Positions 57,318 to 64,000 of a stretch of 64,000 nt of DNA are shown one piece after another (positions within the stretch are counted from its first letter, which is position 1; each line of letters opens with the position of its first letter). The stretch is from an uncultured Candidatus Pelagibacter sp. (lineage in GTDB: Bacteria; Pseudomonadota; Alphaproteobacteria; Pelagibacterales; Pelagibacteraceae). The position numbers were made by a program, and so were the translations under genes. The notes under the pieces are model-generated. The model was not told where the DNA came from, did no database searches, and worked only from the letters and a program-made list of their open reading frames with translations. The stretch is from NCBI GenBank assembly GCA_905616455.1, contig CAJQSW010000005.1, positions 21,308 to 85,307 of the forward strand. Reading direction: 5' to 3'.

Positions 57318-58706
57318 TTATACTTTTTTATATTTTATTATCATTTTTTTAATATTATCAAAAGATGTTCCACCATAAGATGTTTTTGAATTTACTGAGT
57401 TTTTTACAATAAATATCTTCAATACTTCAGTTGTAAGTTTAGGTTCAATTTTATTTAACTCCTCAATAGTCAGTTCATCTAATTTTTTCTTTTTCTTTTC
57501 TGCAAAATTAACAATCATAGCTGTAGTTTGATATGCTTTTCTAAACGGCATTGAGTGATTTTTAACAAGATAATCAGCTAAATCTGTGGCTGTGATGTAG
57601 CCTGAATTTGTGAGGTCTAACATTTTTTGCTTATTAGGTTTCAAGTTTTTTAAAACTTCATTTAGAATTGTAATACAGTTAATAAGAATTTCATTAGATT
57701 TAAATAGTATCTCTTTATCATCCTGCAGATCTTTAAAGTAAGATATTGGAAGGCCTTTAAGTATCGTTAGCATTGAAAATAAATTTCCATATATTGTGCC
57801 AGTTTTACCCCTTAGATATTCTAATAAATCTGGGTTCTTCTTTTGAGGCATTATTGAAGATCCTGTAACAACTTTGTCTGAAAGAGTAACAAGATTAAAA
57901 CCATCTGAGTTCCAAATAATCAGCTCTTCAGAAATTCTCGAAATATGCATAGAACAGACCGACGCACTATATAAAAAATCTAAAACAAAATCTCTGTCAG
58001 CAACTGTATCTATTGAATTATTTGTCGGTTTTTTAAAACCTAATTTTTTTGAAGTAAAATTTCTATCAATATCAAAAGAAGTACCTGTTAAAGCTGCAAC
58101 ACCAAGGGGACATTCTGATAAACTTTCTAAGTTATAGGTAAATCTTTTTTTATCTCGACTAAACATTTCTATATAAGCCAATAAATAATGTGCAAACGAT
58201 ACAGCTTGAGCATTTTTTAAATGGGTAAACCCAGGCATTACTGTTTCAATATTTTTTTCCGAAATTTTAAGAATTGTTTTTATAATATTATCCAAATTTT
58301 TATTAATCTTTTTAGTTGCTGTCGTAGTCCACATCTTAAAATCAGTAATTACTTGATCGTTTCTTGATCTTGCAGTGTGTATATATCCTGCTTCTTCGCC
58401 AATTATTTGAAATAATCTTTTTTCAATATTCATATGAATATCTTCATATTTCTTATTGTATTCAAATTTATTTTTTAAAATTTCTTTTTCAATTTTATTT
58501 AGTCCATAAATTATTTTATTCTTAATTTTAAAAGAAATAATTTTTTGTCTAAATAGCATCTCAACATGTGCAATTGAACCTAGGATATCTTCTTTAAAAA
58601 GTTTTTTATCAATGTCTATTGAACTACCGATTTTCTGAAATAATGTAGAAGCATCTTTTTTTATTCTTGATCCCCATATTGCTTTATTGTTTTTATTTTT
58701 TATCAT
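57318..58706 (-). CDS. argH: Argininosuccinate lyase
   Basis: Last step of arginine synthesis. The fumarase/aspartase superfamily signature GSSIMPQKKNPDLLEYLRGKTG is intact, along with IHTARSRNDQVITDFKMW, PGFTHLKNAQAVSFAHYLLAY and GYITATDLADYLV. It has 462 residues, the normal length. It is the first gene of argH-lptM-lysA-plsC and is divergent from the thioredoxin-like gene across 24 bases. Confidence 0.97.
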   Translation of the reverse strand: MIKNKNNKAIWGSRIKKDASTLFQKIGSSIDIDKKLFKEDILGSIAHVEMLFRQKIISFKIKNKIIYGLNKIEKEILKNKFEYNKKYEDIHMNIEKRLFQIIGEEAGYIHTARSRNDQVITDFKMWTTTATKKINKNLDNIIKTILKISEKNIETVMPGFTHLKNAQAVSFAHYLLAYIEMFSRDKKRFTYNLESLSECPLGVAALTGTSFDIDRNFTSKKLGFKKPTNNSIDTVADRDFVLDFLYSASVCSMHISRISEELIIWNSDGFNLVTLSDKVVTGSSIMPQKKNPDLLEYLRGKTGTIYGNLFSMLTILKGLPISYFKDLQDDKEILFKSNEILINCITILNEVLKNLKPNKQKMLDLTNSGYITATDLADYLVKNHSMPFRKAYQTTAMIVNFAEKKKKKLDELTIEELNKIEPKLTTEVLKIFIVKNSVNSKTSYGGTSFDNIKKMIIKYKKV

Positions 58707-58730
58707 GATAATTAATTATACATATTTAGT

Positions 58731-59246
58731 ATGAAATTATTAATAATATTTATATATCTAGTAACGATTAACTTTAGTTATGCTTTTGAAAAGCCAGACC
58801 TAAAAAATTTAGTTTTAATAAAAAATCCAAAATCATATGAGGATGTAATCTTCTTGGATATAAATCAAAAAAACGTTAATTTAGATGATTTTAAAGGAAA
58901 ACTGATAATATTAAATTTTTGGGCTACATGGTGTGCTCCGTGTAAGGAAGAGATGCCATCTTTAGATAACCTTCAATCAAATACTAAATTAAATAATTTA
59001 AAAATCTTTCCAATAAACATTGGTCAAGAAGACCTAACCAAATCTGAATCTTTTTTTAAACAATTAAATATCAAAAACTTAGATATTTACATTGACGCAC
59101 CTATTACCTTAGCGAAAAAATTTTCTTTAAGAGGAGTTCCAACAACTATTTTATTCAATAAAGAAGGAAAAGAATTTGCTCGGATTATAGGATCTATTGA
59201 TTTTAACGACAATAAATTTATTAATTGGTTAAAGCTTTATAATTAA
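58731..59246 (+). CDS. TlpA-like periplasmic thioredoxin
   Basis: Membrane-facing thiol-disulfide oxidoreductase. A signal peptide is predicted, ending SYA at residue 18. The thioredoxin active site is FWATWCAPCKEEMPSL with Cys68 and Cys71, and the cis-Pro loop is SLRGVPTTILF. It has 171 residues. Such proteins reduce disulfides for cytochrome maturation. tlpA divergent from argH-lptM-lysA is the arrangement I recall for alphaproteobacteria. The stop interlocks with the convergent small membrane protein gene (TTAA). Confidence 0.92.
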   Translation: MKLLIIFIYLVTINFSYAFEKPDLKNLVLIKNPKSYEDVIFLDINQKNVNLDDFKGKLIILNFWATWCAPCKEEMPSLDNLQSNTKLNNLKIFPINIGQEDLTKSESFFKQLNIKNLDIYIDAPITLAKKFSLRGVPTTILFNKEGKEFARIIGSIDFNDNKFINWLKLYN

Positions 59247-59446
59247 TTTTTAAAAAAATAAGCAAAACAAACCAAAACAATTATAGCTATAAATTGAAAA
59301 AGTACCCTGTACTGCATTAATTTATTTGAATATTTTTTACTAGTTTCTCCCCCTTTAAACAGGGTTCCAATTCCTAAAATTAATACAACAGCTACAACCA
59401 TCAAAAGTACTATACCGAGAATTTTTACTAATGTTCCAGAAATCAT
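59243..59446 (-). CDS. Twin-transmembrane small protein (HIG1-like)
   Basis: A 67-residue protein with two membrane helices (about 6-28 and 48-65). The connecting loop FKGGETSKKYSNKLMQYRVLFQ resembles the HIG1-type alphaproteobacterial 'twin transmembrane protein', in which a Q-x5-R(V)-x-Q-like pattern is conserved. Mitochondrial HIG1 proteins associate with respiratory complexes; the same role here is only an inference. It stands alone, with 49 bases to the divergent hydrolase gene. Confidence 0.78.
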   Translation of the reverse strand: MISGTLVKILGIVLLMVVAVVLILGIGTLFKGGETSKKYSNKLMQYRVLFQFIAIIVLVCFAYFFKN

Positions 59447-59495
59447 TTTTATACTGTAGTATATTTTTTTAATAAAAAAACATAATAAAACATCT

Positions 59496-60155
59496 ATGAC
59501 ATTTTGTCTAACAACAACAATTGTAAAACCAGAAAATGATATATCAATTAAATATGCTGTTATTTTACTTCATGGATATGGTGGTGATGGAAAAGATATA
59601 AGTATGTTAACCTTGAATTGGAAAAGGTTTTTACCCAATACTATTTTTTTATGTCCAAATGGACATGAAAAATGTGAAATTAATCCAACTGGCCATCAAT
59701 GGTTTGACTTAACTAAAGATGACCCAGAATATATTTTAGAACAATCTAAAAAAGCTGAAATAAAGCTTAAACAGTTTATAGAGGAAGTAAAAAATGAATA
59801 TGATTTAAAAAATTCACAAATTTGCCTATCTGGTTTTAGTCAGGGATGTATGATGTCCATAAATTTGGGACTAATAAGTAGTGAAAACTATAATTGTATT
59901 ATTGGTTTTTCAGGAAAAATAATAAATTCAGAAGATCTTATTAAAAGAAAAACTTCATCTACAAAAATGCTTCTAATACATGGAGATAAAGATGCCGTTG
60001 TATCACCAACTTTTCTATTAGAAGCAAAAGATTTCTTGATTAGAAATAATGTTGAGGTTGAGACAAAGATGATAAAAAATTGTGAACATCACATTCCAGT
60101 TGAAGCCTCTAGCACAGCGTTGAATTATATTAAAAATAACTTTCAAATTAATTAA
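59496..60155 (+). CDS. Phospholipase/carboxylesterase-type alpha/beta hydrolase
   Basis: Serine hydrolase of the carboxylesterase/lysophospholipase type, 219 residues. AVILLHGYGGDGKD forms the oxyanion region and CLSGFSQGCMM holds nucleophile Ser115. LIHGDKDAVVSPTF contains the acid, and CEHHIPVEA the catalytic His. No signal peptide, so cytoplasmic. The natural substrate is unknown. Confidence 0.88.
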   Translation: MTFCLTTTIVKPENDISIKYAVILLHGYGGDGKDISMLTLNWKRFLPNTIFLCPNGHEKCEINPTGHQWFDLTKDDPEYILEQSKKAEIKLKQFIEEVKNEYDLKNSQICLSGFSQGCMMSINLGLISSENYNCIIGFSGKIINSEDLIKRKTSSTKMLLIHGDKDAVVSPTFLLEAKDFLIRNNVEVETKMIKNCEHHIPVEASSTALNYIKNNFQIN

Positions 60156-60200
60156 TATTCTATTTATTGATAAAATAATTTTTTTGAGTTAGGATTTTAG

Positions 60201-60767
60201 ATGATTTTTACTGATCAAAATCTTTCATTAGAAAAATGCCCAGCACTTGTTTTAAATGCTGATTATAGGCCTTTAAGTTATTACCCGTTGTCACTGTGGA
60301 GCTGGCAAGATTCAGTGAAATCTGTTTTTTTAGACAGAGTAATTATAGTAAGTAATTACGATAGAATTATTAGAAGTCCATCATTTAATATGAAGTTACC
60401 AAGTGTAATTGCTTTAAAAAGTTTTATCAAACCCCAATCCAATCCAAGTTTTACAAGATTTAATGTTTTTTTAAGAGACAAATTTTTATGCCAATATTGT
60501 GGGAACGACCAAGAACTAACATTTGATCATTTGTTGCCACGATCTAAAGGAGGACAGACAAATTGGAACAATGTTGTGACTGCCTGCTCTTCGTGCAATG
60601 TAAAAAAAGGTGGCCGGTTATTAAAAAACTCAGATATGACACTTAATCAAGATCCTTTTCAGCCTACTACTGAAGATTTACATAAAAATGGCAAGCACTT
60701 TCCACCAAATTTTCTTCACAAGAGTTGGATGGACTATTTGTACTGGGATGTTGAGCTGGAAGCATAA
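60201..60767 (+). CDS. HNH endonuclease-domain protein
   Basis: A 188-residue protein with a C-terminal HNH domain: FLCQYCGNDQELTFDHLLPRSKGGQTNWNNVVTACSSCNVKKGGR. It has both zinc CxxC pairs and the catalytic DH. The N-terminal 70 residues (ALVLNADYRPLSYYPLSLWSWQDSVKSVFLDRVIIV) are conserved in a single-copy chromosomal group in alphaproteobacteria, so this is not a mobile or phage element by context. The cellular role is unknown. The gene stop is directly adjacent to the convergent coq7 stop. Confidence 0.88.
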   Translation: MIFTDQNLSLEKCPALVLNADYRPLSYYPLSLWSWQDSVKSVFLDRVIIVSNYDRIIRSPSFNMKLPSVIALKSFIKPQSNPSFTRFNVFLRDKFLCQYCGNDQELTFDHLLPRSKGGQTNWNNVVTACSSCNVKKGGRLLKNSDMTLNQDPFQPTTEDLHKNGKHFPPNFLHKSWMDYLYWDVELEA

Positions 60768-61301
60768 TTATATTTTTTCAGATATATTTATAGCAATTTT
60801 TGAGCCTGTTTTAATTATTTTATCTAAAATTGAGTACATACCCTTTTTTGTTGCCCCTTCGGCATAAGCTATGTCTTTATGATGCAATTCATCTTCTCTA
60901 AATTTAATAATTTTTTCTTTTAATTTTTTTTCATCATTTTTTAATTCTTTAATTTGATTTAAATAATGTTCGTCTATAACTTCTTCAACTGAAGCAGTAC
61001 AAAGCATAGCGGCTTTTTTTCCTAACATTGTTGAACCAAATCCAAGTCCTACACCAAGGATATCCCATAAAGGTAAAAATTTTGTAGGTTTAATATTTCT
61101 TTTTTTGATCTCATTTTCAAAATAGTTACAATGTTCTTCTTCATGAATTTTCATTTCTTCAATTTTTTTTTTAAGATTATCATCCTTTATAAATGTGTTA
61201 AGAGCTAATAGTTGCCCCTCATAAATTTTTATTGCACCACGTTCACCAGCATGATCCACTCTAATAAATTCTTTTACTTTATTTTTATCTGTTTTTTTCA
61301 T
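60768..61301 (-). CDS. coq7: Demethoxyubiquinone hydroxylase (Coq7 family)
   Basis: Di-iron monooxygenase of the penultimate step of ubiquinone synthesis. Metal ligands can be read in EFIRVDHAGERGAIKIYEGQ, KIHEEEHCNYFE, ASVEEVIDEHYLNQ and EDELHHKDIA (E and ExxH motifs). It has 177 residues. It is the last gene of yqaA-dsbB-coq7 and overlaps dsbB by 17 bases. Together with UbiE and UbiB it indicates aerobic ubiquinone production. Confidence 0.95.
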   Translation of the reverse strand: MKKTDKNKVKEFIRVDHAGERGAIKIYEGQLLALNTFIKDDNLKKKIEEMKIHEEEHCNYFENEIKKRNIKPTKFLPLWDILGVGLGFGSTMLGKKAAMLCTASVEEVIDEHYLNQIKELKNDEKKLKEKIIKFREDELHHKDIAYAEGATKKGMYSILDKIIKTGSKIAINISEKI

Positions 61302-61770
61302 AAGTTAAAAAAAGTTTAGTTGTTATAACACCAAGTATCAAAGAGATAAAAATATTAAAGGTCGCAAGAGATAAACCAAAAATTTTAAAAGTTACATCCT
61401 TACAGCTCACAGACATTTCTTTTAGTTGGTTTAAAAGAGCTTCTTTTGACAGGTTATTATTTTCACTATTTAAATTACAAACTAAAGATTCTTCAATAAA
61501 TCCTTGCTCTATACCAAAATGATAAAAAGCTATTAAAGTTGCAGAAAAAAATATTAAACTTAAAATAATTAATGAGATTTTTTCAAATTTTTTGGTAAAT
61601 AAACAAGTTGAAATAACTATTATTGAAAAAGTATAAGGTATTCTTTCAATTAAACACAAGTTACACGGTTGGTGCTTTAATACATATTGAATAAAATATG
61701 CTGCAACCAAAGCAAAAATACTAAATAAAAGTATTAAATTAAATATTATTTTATTTTTAATTTTAGACAT
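61285..61770 (-). CDS. Disulfide bond formation protein DsbB
   Basis: Inner-membrane protein that re-oxidises DsbA using ubiquinone. Four membrane helices are visible. The first cysteine pair is HQPCNLCLIERIPY (Cys36 and Cys39). A second pair is in the second periplasmic loop (LVCNLNSEN and MSVSCKDV). It has 161 residues. It is sandwiched between yqaA and coq7, so quinone supply and disulfide formation share a transcript. Confidence 0.92.
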   Translation of the reverse strand: MSKIKNKIIFNLILLFSIFALVAAYFIQYVLKHQPCNLCLIERIPYTFSIIVISTCLFTKKFEKISLIILSLIFFSATLIAFYHFGIEQGFIEESLVCNLNSENNNLSKEALLNQLKEMSVSCKDVTFKIFGLSLATFNIFISLILGVITTKLFLTYEKNR

Positions 61771-61771
61771 A

Positions 61772-62368
61772 TTATTTAGTCACAAAATATATTGCACCTA
61801 CAATAAGTACAATCAAAATACCTAAAATTGTAAACCATTTTGCAGCTTCAGTTTGCATAAACTTGTTAAATGAATCACCAAATTTAAATGAGAGATAAGA
61901 AACAATAAAAAATCTTAAACCTCTAGAAATTAGACATATTAAAAAAAATATGAATAAGTTAAAGCCAATCATTCCACTAGTTATTGTAAATACTTTAAAT
62001 GGCAAGGGTGTAAAACCAGCAAGAAATAAAGTAACTAGCCAAATATAAAGACCAGTCCCTTTTGTTAAACTATCTTTAAGATTTAGAACCTTATCTTCAT
62101 AACCATAAAAGCCTACTAAGGTCATTCCAACATCTAAAAAATATGAACCTATAAAGTAGCCCAATACACCACCAAGAGAAGAGAAAAATGTAGCAATAAA
62201 AAAAATTTTTAAATAATCATTTTTTTTAGCCACAACCATTGGAACAATCATGACATCCGGTGGAATAGGAAAAAAGGAACTTTCCACAAAAGAAACAATT
62301 GCTAAGAATATTTTTGAATTCTTGTGCGCAGCAAGATGTAAAGATTTTTGATATAATTTAATAAGCAT
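61772..62368 (-). CDS. YqaA/DedA-like SNARE-associated membrane protein
   Basis: Integral membrane protein of 198 residues with about five hydrophobic segments. VSFVESSFFPIPPDVMIVPMV and GGVLGYFIGSYFLDVGM match the YqaA branch of the DedA superfamily, proposed to move lipids or carriers across membranes. It sits one base before dsbB on the same strand. The 67 bases between its start and the tRNA gene hold the tRNA promoter. Confidence 0.88.
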   Translation of the reverse strand: MLIKLYQKSLHLAAHKNSKIFLAIVSFVESSFFPIPPDVMIVPMVVAKKNDYLKIFFIATFFSSLGGVLGYFIGSYFLDVGMTLVGFYGYEDKVLNLKDSLTKGTGLYIWLVTLFLAGFTPLPFKVFTITSGMIGFNLFIFFLICLISRGLRFFIVSYLSFKFGDSFNKFMQTEAAKWFTILGILIVLIVGAIYFVTK

Positions 62369-62417
62369 TTTTTGGTTTTAATATAAATTAAGTTCTTATA
62401 CTATTTAATTTTATAGT

Positions 62418-62423
62418 TATAAT
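62418..62423 (+). promoter_or_regulatory. -10 element of tRNA-Leu
   Basis: A consensus TATAAT ends 12 bases before the mature tRNA 5' end. The -35 position (62395-62400, cttata) is a poor match to TTGACA, so the assignment depends mainly on the -10 and spacing. Confidence 0.5.
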
Positions 62424-62435
62424 AATAGAAAATTA

Positions 62436-62520
62436 GGGCGAATGGCGGAACTGGTAGACGCGCACGACTCAAAATCGTGTTTCGTAAGAAGTGAGAGTTC
62501 GATTCTCTCTTCGCCCACCA
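62436..62520 (+). tRNA. tRNA-Leu (anticodon CAA)
   Basis: The 85-base sequence folds as a class II tRNA. The acceptor stem pairs GGGCGAA (from 62436) with TTCGCCC before A and an encoded CCA (62518-62520). The D-arm contains TGGCGGAACTGGTAGACGC. The anticodon stem-loop is CACGA-CTCAAAA-TCGTG with CAA at the anticodon, reading UUG codons. A long variable arm and GTTCGATTC T-loop follow. Confidence 0.95.
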
Positions 62521-62527
62521 TAAGTTT

Positions 62528-64000
62528 ATGAAAATAAATAAAATAAATAATTTATTGGAGTTGTTTTACAAACAATACGAGAAACAAAATAAAGAAAGTA
62601 TTTTTTTACAATCATTAAAAGAACCTCAAAAAAAATACTCATGGGAAGATGTTTATTTAAATATTAATAAATTATCGGAAGAAATTTCCAAACATATTAA
62701 AAAAGGTGATAGATGCTTATTAGTATCAGAAAACAGACCTGAGTGGATGATATCAGATCATTCAATTATGCTCTCAGGAGGAATAACAGTGCCTGCCTAT
62801 ACAACCTATGTAGAAAGAGATTACGAATATATTATTGATGATTGTACACCAGCAATTATTATTATTTCAAATAAAACTCAGTATTTAAAGATTAAAAATA
62901 TTATTCCAAAAAAAAAATTTATTAAAAAGGTAATTCTTTTTGAGAATATAGAAAATATTAATGAGGAATTTAATTTAAATATGGAGGATATTTTTAAAAG
63001 AAATAATTACATTATAAAAAATTTTTTTGATTTAAATATTCAAAGAAATGATATGGCATGTATAATTTACACATCAGGAACACAAGGCAATCCCAAAGGT
63101 GTTATGTTGAGTCATGGTGGAATACTTAATAATTGTGAAGGATCACATCAATTATTACAGACCTTTATTTCAAAAAAGCCAAAGTTTTTAACTTGGTTAC
63201 CACTGTCACACTCATATGAACATACGGTGCAGTTTGTGCAGATAGTTGTTGGAGCAAAGGTTTTTTATGCTGAAAGCGTAGACAAATTAATTAAAAATAT
63301 GGGTGACTGTTCTCCAGAAATAATGACAGCAGTTCCCAGATTTTATCAAAATTTATATCAAAAAATTAATTCAACATTTGATAAAGCTGAAGGATTAAAA
63401 AAATTTTTAGTTAAACAAACAGTAAATTTAGGAAGAAAAAAATTAGAAAAAAAACCGATATCATTAATAGAAAATTTTCTTAATTTTATGTGTGAAAAAT
63501 TAGTAAGAAAAAAAATTAAAAATCAATTTGGAGGAAACTTAAAAGCATTTATTTCAGGTGGTGGAGCCTTAGATAAAGAAGTAGGTTCATTTTTAAATGC
63601 CATTGGACTACCAACACTACAAGGATATGGTTTAACCGAAACTTCTCCTGTGGTAAGTTGTAACTCCATAGATGAAATCAAAGTTGAAACGGTTGGAAGA
63701 CCGTTCAAGGGAAATCTAGTTAAAATTGCTAACGATGGTGAGATACTTATTAAAGGTGAAAATGTTATGCTTGGTTATTGGAAAAATGATAAAGAAACAA
63801 AAAAAGTATTAAAAAATGGATGGTTATATACTGGTGATATTGGAGAATTTGATGGAGAATTCTTAAAGATAACAGATAGAAAAAAAGATATAATAATAAC
63901 TCCTGGTGGAGATAATATTTCACCAATTAAAATTGAGAACAATTTAAATAAATCTGATTTTATTGAACAAAGTTTAGTTTATGGTGATAACAAACCATAC
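62528..64000 (+). CDS. Acyl-CoA synthetase (AMP-forming), cut by window end
   Basis: An open frame of 491 codons begins at ATG 62528, seven bases after the tRNA, and reaches the last base without a stop. It is an AMP-binding enzyme of the long-chain acyl-CoA synthetase type. ATP-binding motif: IIYTSGTQGNPKGVMLSH, where the usual TTG reads TQG. LPLSHSYEH, LQGYGLTETSPVVS, WLYTGDIGEF and ITDRKKDIIITPGGDNISP are the later signatures. The C-terminal subdomain lies outside the window. Substrate chain length cannot be told. Confidence 0.9.
   Translation, partial: MKINKINNLLELFYKQYEKQNKESIFLQSLKEPQKKYSWEDVYLNINKLSEEISKHIKKGDRCLLVSENRPEWMISDHSIMLSGGITVPAYTTYVERDYEYIIDDCTPAIIIISNKTQYLKIKNIIPKKKFIKKVILFENIENINEEFNLNMEDIFKRNNYIIKNFFDLNIQRNDMACIIYTSGTQGNPKGVMLSHGGILNNCEGSHQLLQTFISKKPKFLTWLPLSHSYEHTVQFVQIVVGAKVFYAESVDKLIKNMGDCSPEIMTAVPRFYQNLYQKINSTFDKAEGLKKFLVKQTVNLGRKKLEKKPISLIENFLNFMCEKLVRKKIKNQFGGNLKAFISGGGALDKEVGSFLNAIGLPTLQGYGLTETSPVVSCNSIDEIKVETVGRPFKGNLVKIANDGEILIKGENVMLGYWKNDKETKKVLKNGWLYTGDIGEFDGEFLKITDRKKDIIITPGGDNISPIKIENNLNKSDFIEQSLVYGDNKPY

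Noticed and set aside
60201..60767. HNH protein considered as a mobile or restriction element
   Set aside because: It lies among housekeeping genes with no methylase, integrase or repeat, and resembles a conserved chromosomal HNH family.
62436..62520. tRNA-Leu as a genomic-island attachment site
   Set aside because: No integrase and no direct repeat of the tRNA 3' end was noticed in the window.

Overview
The window looks like a chromosomal segment of a streamlined marine alphaproteobacterium of the SAR11 clade (Pelagibacterales). The evidence is a very AT-rich sequence, genes packed with overlapping or touching ends, short proteins rich in K, N and I, and alphaproteobacterial gene order in several blocks (leuS-lptE-holA near parB; tsaB-fur-miaB-phoH-ybeY-lnt-metK; nusA-infB-rbfA-rpsO-pnp; irr divergent from fabA-fabB-fabI; mutM-rpsT-dnaA-dnaN). 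I see no insertion sequence, prophage, integron or CRISPR array. Taxonomy and functions come from recognising protein families by eye; no search was run.

Layout. 1-5.4 kb: parB faces holA-lptE-leuS, followed by a DUF3576-type lipoprotein. 5.4-6.65 kb: a porin-like outer membrane gene with a clear terminator. 6.65-12.8 kb: a TPR-sulfotransferase, a ThiE-like protein, a YggS-type PLP protein, an L,D-transpeptidase, a response-regulator-like wHTH protein, then dapB-nth-pfkB. 12.9-16.7 kb: grpE-dnaK-dnaJ chaperones with a sigma32-like promoter. 16.7-27.6 kb: rdgB, an LpoA-like protein, rsmI, a BON lipoprotein, maeB, murJ-trpS-nfu-glucosaminidase, and a polysaccharide deacetylase. 27.5-40.4 kb: a long forward block for tRNA modification, ribosome maturation, lipoprotein acylation, SAM synthesis, transcription and translation factors and RNA decay. 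40.5-46 kb: fabA-fabB-fabI, irr, and a rubrerythrin-Fe/S protein-DUF3501 operon. 46-51.2 kb: ubiE-ubiB-coaBC-dut-thiF/moeB-SH3. 51.2-55.3 kb: mutM, rpsT, a 381-bp noncoding region with tandem repeats, then dnaA-dnaN. 55.3-62.4 kb: argH-lptM-lysA-plsC, a TlpA-like thioredoxin, small membrane proteins, an esterase, an HNH protein, and yqaA-dsbB-coq7. 62.4-64 kb: tRNA-Leu(CAA) and an acyl-CoA synthetase cut by the window end.

How the genes work together. Envelope building recurs: LptE and LptM for LPS export, Lnt for lipoproteins, MurJ, an L,D-transpeptidase and a glucosaminidase for the wall, FabA/B/I and PlsC for lipids, and DsbB/TlpA for periplasmic redox. Ubiquinone synthesis (UbiE, UbiB, Coq7), lysine/DAP metabolism (DapB, LysA) and ribosome/RNA processing are also present.

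Points most worth a second look: (1) palindromic TTTAGAA-type elements like Irr boxes in front of irr and twice in the promoter of the rubrerythrin-Fe/S-DUF3501 operon; (2) lysA is split by a one-base frameshift in an A9 run; (3) a terminator-like hairpin sits directly before nusA where rimP would be expected; (4) TsaB is unusually short but keeps its family C-terminus; (5) about 2.3 copies of a 46-47-bp tandem repeat precede dnaA; (6) a 38-residue LptM-like lipoprotein gene lies between argH and lysA.
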